From Flavivirga aquatica (GTDB lineage: Bacteria > Bacteroidota > Bacteroidia > Flavobacteriales > Flavobacteriaceae), in the NCBI RefSeq assembly GCF_001747085.1, contig NZ_MDJD01000050.1, forward strand, positions 1 through 50,106: a DNA stretch of 50,106 nucleotides. The letters are read 5' to 3'. The notes beneath the pieces were generated by a model that worked only from the letters and a program-made list of their open reading frames with translations, did not search any database and was not told the DNA's origin. Made by a program: the position numbers and the translations under genes. Of this stretch, positions 9,294-18,654 are shown in pieces (the first letter of the stretch is position 1; every line of letters begins with the position of its first letter).

Positions 9294-9431
9294 TTATCCG
9301 CTAAACTTTACATATGCTCCCCTTAGTATTTCATTACTTTTTAACTTTTTTAAAATAATTGCATAACCTTCATTCCTACTTGTTATAATAAGCCTATAAG
9401 TTTTATTATGAGCTATCATTTCTTTAGACAT
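9294..9431 (-). CDS. Possible 45-residue small protein
   Basis: A short - strand frame begins MSKEMIAHNKTYRLIITSRNEGY and ends LRGAYVKFSG. It has an ATG preceded by GGAGAG and an amphipathic, soluble-looking composition. No family recognised. It is in a decayed region and may be chance. Confidence 0.25.
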   Translation of the reverse strand: MSKEMIAHNKTYRLIITSRNEGYAIILKKLKSNEILRGAYVKFSG

Positions 9432-9746
9432 CTCTCCAAAAAATATATGTAATAAAATATACTAATTATTAATAATAAAAACTATGTTTTTTATTATTAA
9501 TAGCTTAAAAAAAGGTTATTGCATGATTTTTAGATTATACAATATCTTTGAATTTTCACAATAAAAGGTTTAGTGTATAACTCGTAGCCTTTAATTGATT
9601 TAATTATTTGTGCGTCCATCAATTGTATAGCCTCAGTAAACCATAAAATGTCAAGCATATACAAACGTTAAAGTTTTGTTAATTTTCAGTACTATGCGTA
9701 ACACAGTACTTTTTTTTAGATATATATTTGCATAAGAAACTATTAT
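9432..9746 (+). promoter_or_regulatory. Upstream region of the DUF4870 gene with hairpins and a -7 box
   Basis: A 14-bp AT-only inverted repeat (9468-9481 with 9488-9501) marks the edge of the prophage-like island. AGTACT repeated at 9688 and 9706 can form a small hairpin followed by T8. TATATTTG at 9723-9730 matches the Bacteroidota -7 consensus TAnnTTTG and lies 17-24 bp before the first ATG. No clear TTG at -33. Confidence 0.45.
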
Positions 9747-10196
9747 ATGTTTAAAATTATGTTAGACAACCATCATAAAAATATAGCTACTTTTATTCAT
9801 TTATCAACATTTAGTAGGTTTATTATTCCTTTTGGAAACTTCATTGGCCCTATTGTTTTGTGGATAACAAATAAGGACAAATCAGAATTTGTGAATGAAC
9901 ATGGTAAACAAGCAATAAACTTTCAAATTAGCATTTTACTATATGCTATTATTGTAGGTACATTAACCATTCCCTTTTTCATCTTTAAAATTTTTAATGG
10001 TATAGATTTTCATGGATTTCATAATTTTCATATTAATATAGATAAACCATCACCTTTCCTTTATATAGGAGGAGCTTTAGGATTTTTAGCAGTTATAGGC
10101 TTTATTTTTGAAATTGTCTTTATTGTATTAGCAAGTTTAAAAGCTAGAGATGGTAAATTATACCATTATCCATTAAAAATCAATTTTTTAAAATAA
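9747..10196 (+). CDS. DUF4870 domain membrane protein
   Basis: 149 residues (ATG 9747; an ATG at 9759 gives MLDNHHKN and is equally plausible). The family pattern is clear: ATFIHLSTFSRFIIPFGNFIGPIVLWITNKDKSEFVNEHGKQAINFQISI, then two more hydrophobic segments (about 65-85 and 110-135). DUF4870 (Tic20-like) proteins are three-to-four-helix membrane proteins of unknown function. It sits just upstream of PadR, PspC and DUF2807 genes; this set occurs together in many flavobacteria and probably belongs to envelope-stress control. That role is inference. Confidence 0.85.
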   Translation: MFKIMLDNHHKNIATFIHLSTFSRFIIPFGNFIGPIVLWITNKDKSEFVNEHGKQAINFQISILLYAIIVGTLTIPFFIFKIFNGIDFHGFHNFHINIDKPSPFLYIGGALGFLAVIGFIFEIVFIVLASLKARDGKLYHYPLKINFLK

Positions 10197-10289
10197 TATA
10201 TACTGAATTTATTTCAGTCTTTCATCAAAATAATCATTATCAAATCAATCAAAAAATGAACAGTTTTACAAAATTAAACGAATGACACT

Positions 10290-10631
10290 ATGAAGATAGA
10301 GAACACAAAAGCACAAATGCGTAAAGGTGTATTAGAATTCTGCATCCTATCTGTTTTAAAAGACAATGCAGCTTATGTTGCAGAAATTTTAGGTACACTA
10401 AAAGATGCAAAATTACTAGTGGTAGAGGGAACAATTTACCCGCTACTAACCCGACTTAAAAACGCAGGACTTTTAAGTTACAAATGGGAAGAATCGACCT
10501 CTGGACCTCCAAGAAAATATTATGAACTTACAGAAACAGGAAAACTTTTTTTAAAAGAATTAGACAGTACTTGGAATGAATTACAAAACGCAGTAAACAT
10601 AGTAACAAGCCAAAAAACCAAAACAAAATGA
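10290..10631 (+). CDS. PadR family transcriptional regulator
   Basis: 113 residues, the size of short PadR-s1 regulators. The winged helix is complete: GVLEFCILSVLKDNAAYVAEIL (helix 1-2), LLVVEGTIYPLLTRLKNAGLLSYKWEES (recognition helix and wing), GPPRKYYELTETGKLFLKEL. Its stop overlaps the start of the PspC gene by four bases (ATGA), so the two are translationally coupled. In this cluster PadR is expected to repress its own operon; that is inference from context. No operator could be defined with confidence. Confidence 0.93.
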   Translation: MKIENTKAQMRKGVLEFCILSVLKDNAAYVAEILGTLKDAKLLVVEGTIYPLLTRLKNAGLLSYKWEESTSGPPRKYYELTETGKLFLKELDSTWNELQNAVNIVTSQKTKTK

Positions 10632-12439
10632 ATAAAACAGTCAATATAAATTTAGCAGGTATATTTTTTCATATAGATGAAGATGCATACTTAAAACTGC
10701 AACATTATCTTGAGGCTATAAAACGTTCATTTACAAACTCTCAAGGTCAGTCAGAAATCATAGAAGATATTGAAGCTCGTATTTCCGAACTTTTTAATGA
10801 ACGCGTACAAAATAACAAACAAGTTATACGTATAAAAGAAGTAGATGAGGTCATTTCAATTATGGGACAACCTGAAGACTACCTTGTTGATGATGAGATT
10901 TTTGAAGATGAGCCACAATCCTCTTATAAAAAGAAATCGACAACTTCTAAAAAACTATTTAGAGATACAGACAACTCATATATTAGTGGTGTATCTTCGG
11001 GGTTAGCTCATTATTTTGGAATTGATGCAATTTGGGTTCGTTTGGCTTGGATTCTTTTAATCTTTGGAGCTGGTACAGGTTTCCTACTTTATATTTTACT
11101 TTGGATTTTAGTTCCAGAAGCCAAAACTACTGCTGAAAAAATAATGATGACAGGCGAACCTGTTAACATTAGTAACATTGAAAAAAAAATTAAAGACGGG
11201 TTTGAAAACGTAACAGACGTTGCTAAAAATGTAGGAGAATCAATTGGAGCAGCAGCAAAAAATGTAAGCGAATCAGTATCTAATGCAGCTAAAAATGTAA
11301 ACGTAAAAAAACAAAGTAACTCCATTAAATCATCATCAAAAACCTTTTTCGACACTGTAGGAGATGTTATCATGTTCTTCTTTAAAATTTTTGCCAAGTT
11401 TATTGGAGTCTTACTAATAATTATTGGTTCATTTGCTTTAATAGCACTAGCTGTTAGCTTGCTATCATTAGGTGTTGCTGATATTATTCATATACCAGGT
11501 TTAGATTTAGTCGACATTGCAAATACAGGTAACACTCCTATGTGGCTTATTTCCTTATTAGCCTTTTTTGCTATAGGAGTTCCTTTCTTTTTCTTATTCT
11601 ATTTAGGGTTAAAAACCCTAATAAACAACTTAAAATCAATAGGAAAAATAGCGAAATTTACTTTATTAGGATTATGGCTTATATCAATAATAGGCTTAGT
11701 TATTGTTGGTATCAGACAGGCTAGTGAACATGCTTTCGAAGAACATTTTATTGAAAAAACAGAGTTCCCCATTACTTTCAATGATACTTTAAATATTAAA
11801 ATGATTGGTAATGATAACTTTAATCTTGGTTTTCACAGACGTCACAATGATTTTAAATTAGCTCATAATGAAAATGGAAATAAAGTTATTTATTCATCAG
11901 ACATCAATGTTATTGTAAAATCTACTACAGATTCTATAGCAACCATAGTAATTAAAAAAAGCGCCGATGGAAGAGATTACGATACAGCTATAGAACGTGC
12001 AAAAAATATAAATTATAACTTTCAGCTTAAAAATAATACACTCATACTTAATTCTTACTTAACAACTAACCCAGAGAATAAGTTTAGCGATCAAGAAGTC
12101 AACGTTATATTATACATACCAATACATACAATTCTATATTTTAACAGTACAACCAAATCATACTTATACCACTCAAGACGCAATGACAACATCGTTACTA
12201 ACAGAAATACCAACCATTATTTAAAAATTCTTGATAACGATATTGAATGTTTAGACTGTCCTGATGGCGATTTTAAAATAAAAGTTAATACCAATGGTGT
12301 TAAAATAAATGAAGATGGTATAGATATTAATGATGGTGAAAATAGTTTAAAAATAAATGAGGATGGTATAAGAGTAAAATCCGACGAAGTAAAAGTAAAT
12401 ATCGATTCAAACGGTATTAAAATAGAAACAGTCAAATAA
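10628..12439 (+). CDS. PspC domain-containing membrane protein
   Basis: 603 residues. A soluble N-terminal region (1-95) begins NKTVNINLAGIFFHIDEDAY and holds an EDIEARISELFNE helix seen in the Bacteroidota PspC family. The PspC domain is at about 110-165 (LFRDTDNSYISGVSSGLAHYFGIDAIWVRL, then a membrane helix ending ILVPEA). Residues 185-240 form an Ala/Asn-rich amphipathic coil. Further membrane segments lie at about 245-285, 305-330 and 340-365, followed by a periplasmic-type C-terminal beta-rich domain and a tail with repeats such as KINEDGI and DSNGIKI. Probably an envelope-stress protein paired with the coupled PadR regulator. Confidence 0.88.
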   Translation: MNKTVNINLAGIFFHIDEDAYLKLQHYLEAIKRSFTNSQGQSEIIEDIEARISELFNERVQNNKQVIRIKEVDEVISIMGQPEDYLVDDEIFEDEPQSSYKKKSTTSKKLFRDTDNSYISGVSSGLAHYFGIDAIWVRLAWILLIFGAGTGFLLYILLWILVPEAKTTAEKIMMTGEPVNISNIEKKIKDGFENVTDVAKNVGESIGAAAKNVSESVSNAAKNVNVKKQSNSIKSSSKTFFDTVGDVIMFFFKIFAKFIGVLLIIIGSFALIALAVSLLSLGVADIIHIPGLDLVDIANTGNTPMWLISLLAFFAIGVPFFFLFYLGLKTLINNLKSIGKIAKFTLLGLWLISIIGLVIVGIRQASEHAFEEHFIEKTEFPITFNDTLNIKMIGNDNFNLGFHRRHNDFKLAHNENGNKVIYSSDINVIVKSTTDSIATIVIKKSADGRDYDTAIERAKNINYNFQLKNNTLILNSYLTTNPENKFSDQEVNVILYIPIHTILYFNSTTKSYLYHSRRNDNIVTNRNTNHYLKILDNDIECLDCPDGDFKIKVNTNGVKINEDGIDINDGENSLKINEDGIRVKSDEVKVNIDSNGIKIETVK

Positions 12440-12572
12440 TGCTAATTTGAACATAAAATGATATAACAATTCATCAATAAAAAACAACAATTCAAATACT
12501 TAAATTACTCATCAATAATTATTTAAAAGATATTTGAATACTAAATAATCATCAATCAAAAAACGAACAATT

Positions 12573-13301
12573 ATGACAACTTTAATTAAAATTATTATAG
12601 CAAGTATATTGAGTTTAACTCTTTTTTCATGTAATTTTGATATCAACTTTAACCCTGGTGTTAAAGGAAACGGAAATGTGGTAACAGAAGAAAGAACTAT
12701 TAACGAACCTTTTACATCCATAAAAGCTACAGAAGGCTTAGATGTTTATTTAACGCAAAGTGAAAACGAAAGTATAAACGTTGAAGCTGATGAAAACTTA
12801 CAAGACATTATTATAACAGAAGTTATTAATGGTGTTTTAAAAATTCATACAAAACAAAGCATTGGCAAGTCCGTTTCTCAAAAGGTTCGAATAAGCTTTA
12901 ACACTATTTCAAGCATTACATCAACTAGCGGTAGTGATGTCTATTCTACAAATACTATTACGGTAGAAAACTTAGACATAAAATCTACTAGTGGTAGTGA
13001 TATGAAACTTGATGTAAACACATCTTTATTAAACTGTAAATCTACAAGCGGAAGTGATTTAAGGCTATCTGGAAAAACTTTAAAACTAATTGCAGAAGCA
13101 ACTAGCGGAAGTAATATTAAAGCTGCCGATTTAAAAGCTGAATCAAGCCAAGTTAAAGCCACCAGTGGTGCAGATATTACTGTAAACACATCAAAAGAAT
13201 TAACAGCAAAAGCTAGTAGTGGCGGGGACATAAAATATTATGGAAACCCTGAAAAAGTAAACACAAACAATAATGTTTCGGGAAGTATTAAAAGAAAATA
13301 A
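12573..13301 (+). CDS. Head-GIN domain (DUF2807) lipoprotein
   Basis: 242 residues with a lipoprotein signal (LSLTLFSCNF, Cys20). The mature part is a DUF2807/GIN parallel beta-helix: GNGNVVTEERTINEPFTSIKATEGLDVYLTQSE is the usual opening. Regular turns then carry SGSD or SGAD (TSGSDVYSTN, STSGSDMKLD, STSGSDLRLSG, TSGSNIKAAD, TSGADITVN), each one coil of the helix, ending in NNNVSGSIKRK. Family members are cell-surface or periplasmic and of unknown function, often next to PspC genes as here. A terminator follows directly. Confidence 0.9.
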   Translation: MTTLIKIIIASILSLTLFSCNFDINFNPGVKGNGNVVTEERTINEPFTSIKATEGLDVYLTQSENESINVEADENLQDIIITEVINGVLKIHTKQSIGKSVSQKVRISFNTISSITSTSGSDVYSTNTITVENLDIKSTSGSDMKLDVNTSLLNCKSTSGSDLRLSGKTLKLIAEATSGSNIKAADLKAESSQVKATSGADITVNTSKELTAKASSGGDIKYYGNPEKVNTNNNVSGSIKRK

Positions 13302-13330
13302 AACGTATAATTAAACCAATATTAGTTTTT

Positions 13331-13376
13331 AAAACCATTTCAAACTTTACTCCAAGTTTGGGATGGTTTTTGTTTT
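13331..13376 (+). terminator. Intrinsic terminator
   Basis: AAAACCAT...CAAACTT (13331-13347) pairs with AAGTTTG...ATGGTTTT (13354-13370) and is followed by a T-rich tract. It ends the PadR-PspC-DUF2807 operon. Confidence 0.88.
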
Positions 13377-13411
13377 ATATTTGCTTGTATAATTTATTTC
13401 CATAATTAAAT

Positions 13412-14251
13412 ATGAAAAAAAAACTTACTATTTCATTCATCAGTTTTCTATGCTGTCATCTCGTTATTGCCCAAACGCTTGAAAAAATAAAAGGCAATAG
13501 AAATGTAATTACAAAACAGACAAATATAGAATCGTTTCACACTATTGCATTAGATGATGATTTCAAAGTTGAATTAATACACAATAATACACCTTCTATA
13601 GAAATTGAAACTGATGAAAACCTACATGAAATCATTGAATTTACTGTACAAGATAGTATACTTCGTTTAAAAAAAACGTTAAAAATCACTTCTAAAAAAG
13701 CATTGTATATAAGAGTTAGTTACGATAATTCGTTAAAAAACATTCAAACTACAGACAATGCAGAAATAAGCTCGATTACCTCTATAAATTTAGCTAACAT
13801 AGTTTTAAATACTAAAGGGAACTCCAATGCAGCGCTAACCATAAAATCAGATAATTTTAGTTATGAAGCTAGTGATAAATCTAAAGCTAAATTAAATATA
13901 ACTAGTGAACATTGTTCTATAAATCAAATAGGTACAACCAAACTAGAGGCTCTTATTAATTCTAAACAGTTTGCAGCAATATTATACCAGCGTGCCAATG
14001 CTATTATTGAAGGATCTTGTGATGAAGGAATTTTGGAAATGGATAACAACACCACATTTAACGGTAAAAACTTTACTATGAATACTTGTAATACAATTTG
14101 TGAAATCAATAGTGACGCTTATATTGAAGTATTAGAAAAATTAACATTAAATATATCTGGCACTAGTTCTATTTATATTTATGAAAACCCACAAATTATA
14201 ATAAACAAATTTACGGACACCTCTAAAATTGAGAAAAAAGTAAAAAAGTGA
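13412..14251 (+). CDS. Second head-GIN domain (DUF2807) protein, secreted
   Basis: 279 residues with a signal peptide (MKKKLTISFISFLCCHLVIAQ). The start of the mature part, KIKGNRNVITKQTNIESFHTIALDDDFKVELIHNNTPSIEIETDENL, is the GIN-domain entry; it is much more diverged than the preceding paralogue and lacks the SGSD turns. The coils are still visible (NIVLNTKGNSNAALTIKSDNF and following). It lies behind a terminator, so it has its own promoter, and a second terminator overlaps its stop codon. Function unknown. Confidence 0.82.
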   Translation: MKKKLTISFISFLCCHLVIAQTLEKIKGNRNVITKQTNIESFHTIALDDDFKVELIHNNTPSIEIETDENLHEIIEFTVQDSILRLKKTLKITSKKALYIRVSYDNSLKNIQTTDNAEISSITSINLANIVLNTKGNSNAALTIKSDNFSYEASDKSKAKLNITSEHCSINQIGTTKLEALINSKQFAAILYQRANAIIEGSCDEGILEMDNNTTFNGKNFTMNTCNTICEINSDAYIEVLEKLTLNISGTSSIYIYENPQIIINKFTDTSKIEKKVKK

Positions 14252-14274
14252 TACAATTTGTATCACTTTTTTTT
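14243..14274 (+). terminator. Intrinsic terminator overlapping the stop codon
   Basis: AAAAAGTGATACAA (14243-14256) pairs with TTGTATCACTTTTT (14258-14271), followed by more T. The A-rich left side lets it act in both directions between the convergent genes. Confidence 0.85.
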
Positions 14275-14320
14275 ATTTAATTTTAATCAAATTATGCTTA
14301 TTACTATTAATCATATACAT

Positions 14321-14908
14321 CTATCCGTGCTTACCAGGATTCCAACCTTTAGAACCTATTAAATCTTTTGCAACTTCTTTAGGATAATCTTCAAGGTCTG
14401 TTGCCATGGTATCATTCCAACGATTTAAATAACCAAATAATGCTAACGAAGCAACAATCTCTACAATTTCACTTTCACTAAAGTGCTTTTTTAATTCATC
14501 AAAATCTTTTGCTTCAGCAATATTTGGTATTAAAGCACCTTTAAAAGCTACATTTAGTGCAGCCCTTTCTGCTTCAGAAAATAAAGGAGAGGTATGAAAT
14601 TCCCAAACAGACTCTATCTTTTCTTTAGATGCTTTATAAATCCTAGAAAGGTTTGCCATATGAGCTTGACAATAACGACAACCACTAGCTTGACTAGAAA
14701 TAAGACTAATAAGCATTTTTAATTCTTCTGAAACAGTTCCTTCGTATAAAACAACTTGGTTTAACTGCATAAATGCTTTCGATATTTCTGGTCGTCTTTG
14801 CATGGTTAATATACTATTAGGAATAAACCCTCTCGTTTTTTGGTAGTTATCGAACTTAGGCTCTAATTCTGAATGTAAACTTTTTGAAAGTGGTTCTAAA
14901 TGTGCCAT
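14321..14908 (-). CDS. Carboxymuconolactone decarboxylase / AhpD-like family protein
   Basis: 195 residues, all helical. The redox motif is present as SGCRYCQAHMANLSRI (CxxC followed by His, as in AhpD-like peroxidase-related proteins), preceded by LKMLISLISSQ. The C-terminal part has FSESEIVEIVASLALFGYLNRWNDTMATDLED, a common ending in this family. It is the last gene after the nitrilase-aldoxime dehydratase-TonB receptor set on the same strand, but a terminator hairpin stands between it and the receptor, so co-transcription is uncertain. A reductase or detoxifying role near nitrile metabolism is inference; the family also contains true lactone decarboxylases. Confidence 0.85.
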   Translation of the reverse strand: MAHLEPLSKSLHSELEPKFDNYQKTRGFIPNSILTMQRRPEISKAFMQLNQVVLYEGTVSEELKMLISLISSQASGCRYCQAHMANLSRIYKASKEKIESVWEFHTSPLFSEAERAALNVAFKGALIPNIAEAKDFDELKKHFSESEIVEIVASLALFGYLNRWNDTMATDLEDYPKEVAKDLIGSKGWNPGKHG

Positions 14909-14930
14909 TCTATTTTATTTTTAATTATTA

Positions 14931-14973
14931 AAAAATTAGAGGTCTCAAACCATTACAACACCGAAACCTCTAA
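14931..14973 (-). terminator. Intrinsic terminator after the TonB receptor gene
   Basis: TTAGAGGT (14936-14943) and ACCTCTAA (14966-14973) are perfect inverted arms. On the - strand the hairpin is followed by a T run (14931-14935). Confidence 0.65.
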
Positions 14974-15001
14974 CCCAATCAAACTATTTTGAATATATTT
15001 T

Positions 15002-17593
15002 TTAAAAGAATTTATAACTAAGTCCTAAATTGAATTCTGCAGGCCTTGCATAAGTTCCGTAAATAATACCAACTCCTGGATTATTATAACCTCCAACAAG
15101 ATAGGTTTCGTCTGTAATGTTACTCCCTCCTAGGGTGACTTTCCAGTCTCTTTGAGGTCCTTCTAACGATAAAGAGGTATTAAACAACGTTAATCCTGGC
15201 TGTCTAAGAATCGCTGTATTTTCTACATCATTATAAACTTCACTTTTATTTACCATATCTACATGAAATAATAATCTAGCTTTATCTTCTCCTAAAGGAA
15301 ACGTAATATCGGCCGATACCGAACTAGAAAAATCTGGTGTATTTATAAAGCTAAAATCTTCTGCTATTACAGCATTAGGATCTGTAATAGAAGTATAAGA
15401 CGCATCAATATATCCAAAGTTTCCCGAGAACAATACATTTTTAGAAGCACGCCATTGCGCATCTACTTCTATACCTTTAATTTCTGCCTGAGCAGCATTT
15501 TCAACAAAAGGGGTAATACCTCTTTGTACTGTAATTTGTAAATCTTGATAATCTGTATAAAAAGCAGACACATTAAAACGAACCGTATTATTGGCTAAAT
15601 CCGTTTTCAATCCAAGCTCATAAGTATTTGCTTTTTCAGGAGCAAACTCAGGTGCTTCAAGTACAGGAGTTGTTACCCTTGTTGTCCATCCTCCAGATTT
15701 AAACCCTTGAGCAAAAAAACCATAAGCAAAGACACTCTCAGAGAATTTATACTCCGTACCAAATCTAAATGTTGGTTCACTAAACGTTTGCTTGTTCACT
15801 CCTGGAGGATAGTATAATGTAAGATCAGATGTTGGAAAATCTGCAGGTGATACCACGCCTGTTTTTAATGCAAAACTGTTTAAATCTCGTTGTCTACCAT
15901 CCAATTCTTTTTCTTCATAAGTAAAACGTGCGCCACCAGTTATACTCCATTTATCTGTTAATTTAAGTGTCGCTTGTGCAAATCCTGCATAACTTTTATT
16001 TTTAACAAAATTCTGTCCATATATCTGTACTAAACCTCTACCTAAAACCACTTGATCGGTAACCGACCCATCTTCTGAGAAATAATAAAGACCTCCTATC
16101 CATTTAAGCTTATCACTATTTCCTACCAATTGGAATTCTTGTGTAAACTGTTCTTGAGGCATAATAAACCCTGCTGTTCCAAAATCTAAAGGAGAAAAAT
16201 CTTGATCTTCTGCAAATTGAGATTTTAAATTTCTGTATGATGAAATAGATTTAAAATCTATATTGTCGTTAAGTTCCCATTCTAATGTCAAAGCAGCTCC
16301 CCAAGTATCAATTTTTGTTCCCGAATCTGCAGTTGCATAATTAGTAAAAGGATCATCGGTTATAAAACGTTCGTCATAAGGCGTAGCACCTATTAATTCT
16401 AAACCAGGAGCATTTGCAATAGAATTACATAACTCTGGAGGTAATAATCCTGCTGCACAAGCATTATAAGCACCAACTATTGTTGGAGCTCCTCCTACAT
16501 CGTTAAACATTGCTAAAATTTTACTAGCATTTTGATTTTCTCTTACACGTTCATAATCTGCACTAAATGTAGCAGTAAAACTATCTGATGCTAACCATTT
16601 TAGCTTAGTTCTCCAGGTATCGTTATTTTGGTTTCCTTGATCTCCATCATTATTGACGTCTGAGAAAACACCTAAACGTGGATTTGCTAAATCTGCATTT
16701 GCTGGTCCATTATAAGGAAGCCTTTCTACATGACCATCTCTATTAATTGACGATACAGAAACGCTCGATAATAATTTATCCTCGATTAAAGGAATATCTA
16801 CCGATACTTTAGTATCTAACCTGTTATAACTACCTGTAGTTATTTGCCCATTAGCAGAAAATGTAGGAGACGGATCTTTTGTAGTAATACTTATAGCTCC
16901 ACCAATGGTATTTCTACCAAATAAAGTTCCTTGTGGACCTTTAAGCGCCTCTACCCTAGACACATCTAATAAATCTATAACCGAACCTACAGTACGTCCA
17001 AAATAAACGCCATCAACATATAATCCTACTGCTGGTTCATAGGTTATTGCAAAATCTACTTGACCAATACCTCTAATGTACGGTGATAATATAGATTGAC
17101 TACCACTAAAAGGCGCGGTAACATCTATTTCTACATTTGGAATATAATCCCCTATTTGAGATACATTCCCAATACCTTTAGTTTCTAATGCTTTTGCTGA
17201 AAATGCAGCTACCGAAATAGGTACTTCTTGTACATTTTCAGATTGTTTTCTTGATGTTACAACTACTGTTTCTAAACCATAACCTCCTTCTTTAAGGGAA
17301 ACATTAATTACAGTTTGGCCAGCAACTGAGACTTCTTTAGTTTCATATCCTATATATGAAAATACCAATATACTATCACCATTTAGAGTGATTGAAAATT
17401 TTCCATCAAAATCTGTTGCCGCTCCTTTAGATTGATTTTTCACGGCAATATTCACACCAGGCAAAGGTATTTTATTAATATCTGTAACAATCCCATTAAC
17501 TGTTAGTTCCTGAGCAAAAGTGGATAGCGAAAAAACCATAAGAAGACACGCTATATAAACTTTAAGCTTTCGTTGGATTACATATTTTTTCAT
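15002..17593 (-). CDS. TonB-dependent receptor with carboxypeptidase-regulatory-like N-terminus
   Basis: 863 residues. Order: signal peptide (1-28, cut after TFAQ), CarboxypepD_reg-like domain (about 30-105, VNGIVTDINKIPLPGVNIAVKNQSKGAATDFDGKFSI type), TonB-box-like segment LETVVVTSRKQ, plug domain with LKGPQGTLFGRNTIGGAISI, then a 22-strand barrel ending in LGLSYKFF. The plug and barrel read like receptors common in Alpha/Gammaproteobacteria, not like SusC, while the N-terminal domain is typical of Bacteroidota; no SusD gene is adjacent. It starts 42 bp after the aldoxime dehydratase stop, so nitrilase, dehydratase and receptor form one operon. An uptake role for aldoximes, nitriles or their conjugates is inference from this linkage. 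Confidence 0.9.
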   Translation of the reverse strand: MKKYVIQRKLKVYIACLLMVFSLSTFAQELTVNGIVTDINKIPLPGVNIAVKNQSKGAATDFDGKFSITLNGDSILVFSYIGYETKEVSVAGQTVINVSLKEGGYGLETVVVTSRKQSENVQEVPISVAAFSAKALETKGIGNVSQIGDYIPNVEIDVTAPFSGSQSILSPYIRGIGQVDFAITYEPAVGLYVDGVYFGRTVGSVIDLLDVSRVEALKGPQGTLFGRNTIGGAISITTKDPSPTFSANGQITTGSYNRLDTKVSVDIPLIEDKLLSSVSVSSINRDGHVERLPYNGPANADLANPRLGVFSDVNNDGDQGNQNNDTWRTKLKWLASDSFTATFSADYERVRENQNASKILAMFNDVGGAPTIVGAYNACAAGLLPPELCNSIANAPGLELIGATPYDERFITDDPFTNYATADSGTKIDTWGAALTLEWELNDNIDFKSISSYRNLKSQFAEDQDFSPLDFGTAGFIMPQEQFTQEFQLVGNSDKLKWIGGLYYFSEDGSVTDQVVLGRGLVQIYGQNFVKNKSYAGFAQATLKLTDKWSITGGARFTYEEKELDGRQRDLNSFALKTGVVSPADFPTSDLTLYYPPGVNKQTFSEPTFRFGTEYKFSESVFAYGFFAQGFKSGGWTTRVTTPVLEAPEFAPEKANTYELGLKTDLANNTVRFNVSAFYTDYQDLQITVQRGITPFVENAAQAEIKGIEVDAQWRASKNVLFSGNFGYIDASYTSITDPNAVIAEDFSFINTPDFSSSVSADITFPLGEDKARLLFHVDMVNKSEVYNDVENTAILRQPGLTLFNTSLSLEGPQRDWKVTLGGSNITDETYLVGGYNNPGVGIIYGTYARPAEFNLGLSYKFF

Positions 17594-17635
17594 TGTTTTG
17601 AGTTTTAAAGATTAGTTATTTAGTTTTGTGAGAGT

Positions 17636-18652
17636 TTATCTAAACCAAGGAAGAAGTCCCGATTTTGGATGACAGTTTATATATTCGAATATTTGACCTT
17701 CGGGTAAAACCGATACTTCATGCCAAAGTTTTATATCTATTTGTCCTCCTAAAGATTGTACCATATTTAAAAAACTATTAAAAATGGCTAAATGCGTAGG
17801 ATGTGTTCTAGACCATGTTTCTAAATGTTCTAACGTTAAAAAGTATGCAAAACCGAATGTTTTCTTTGTTTTTTCACCAGCTATGGTTAGTTCATCTGAA
17901 AATCTTGAACTACAACACCCTGTTTCTTCTGGATGCGTTGAAATAAATTCCATACCCTTTATTAAATTAGGGTATACTTCTGTATGATAATAAGTATTTT
18001 CTTTATTATTACTTTCTGTTAAATTTTGAGCAGATCTAATAATAGCAAGGTTTTTTGGGGTCTTTAAATGCACTCGCTTTCCTAAAGTTTCAATTTGAGA
18101 CTGTTCTATTAAATTTTCCATATTCCCCTCTAATAAATTAACTTCAGAAATATCTAATCGATCTCGCATACCTCCCCAATAGTTATGCTCTTTAATTGGC
18201 CCTTTAAAATCGTTAAACATGGTTGCTGCTCCAGCTTTATCTTCAGATGAGAAAAGCGTTTCAAAACGTTCTATAGGAATAACCATAGGCTCAGACCAAT
18301 AGCCAAAATCATCATTTATACGGTCTTTAGAATCCCACCAATTTGTAAATGAGCTTGATGCTCTCCATGTTTCATAACTTACTTTAGAGTTCCAATAAGA
18401 AATATAAAACCCATTACTATACTCTTCATTATCTACTACATGACCTCTTTCTGTATGTATAGGAGCGTGGTTTATTTTTAATAAACCTAAATACCAATTA
18501 TGAAACTCATCTGGTGTTTTATTAGACTCTTTTTTAATTTGGTATCCAAAATAACCAATAACAATTTCAGTACAATCCTTTTTAATATCTGCACTCCAAG
18601 CAGGAACGGGAGGCTCCCACCCTTTAGGCATGTTTTTTTTATACTTTCTCAT
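17636..18652 (-). CDS. oxd: Aldoxime dehydratase (haem-containing, OxdA/OxdRE family)
   Basis: 338 residues, close to the family's usual ~350. It dehydrates aldoximes to nitriles. Family landmarks are all visible: WEPPVPAWSADI near the N-terminus, SWWxSxDR-like (NWWDSKDRINDDFGYW), EHNYWGGMRDR, AIIRSAQNL with the substrate-binding Arg, GCCSSRF with the conserved Ser, the proximal haem-ligand His at about 311 in LWHEVSVL, and the distal catalytic His at about 328 in NCHPKSG. It begins two bases after the nitrilase stop, the classical aldoxime-nitrile arrangement. Substrate range (phenyl-, hydroxyphenyl-, indole- or aliphatic aldoxime) cannot be read from sequence. Identity is firm. Confidence 0.93.
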   Translation of the reverse strand: MRKYKKNMPKGWEPPVPAWSADIKKDCTEIVIGYFGYQIKKESNKTPDEFHNWYLGLLKINHAPIHTERGHVVDNEEYSNGFYISYWNSKVSYETWRASSSFTNWWDSKDRINDDFGYWSEPMVIPIERFETLFSSEDKAGAATMFNDFKGPIKEHNYWGGMRDRLDISEVNLLEGNMENLIEQSQIETLGKRVHLKTPKNLAIIRSAQNLTESNNKENTYYHTEVYPNLIKGMEFISTHPEETGCCSSRFSDELTIAGEKTKKTFGFAYFLTLEHLETWSRTHPTHLAIFNSFLNMVQSLGGQIDIKLWHEVSVLPEGQIFEYINCHPKSGLLPWFR

Positions 18653-18654
18653 TG

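Noticed and set aside
12900-13230. Repeated ACTAGCGGAAGT-type DNA units as a functional repeat array
   Set aside because: They encode the SGSD/SGAD turns of the DUF2807 beta-helix and are explained by protein structure.
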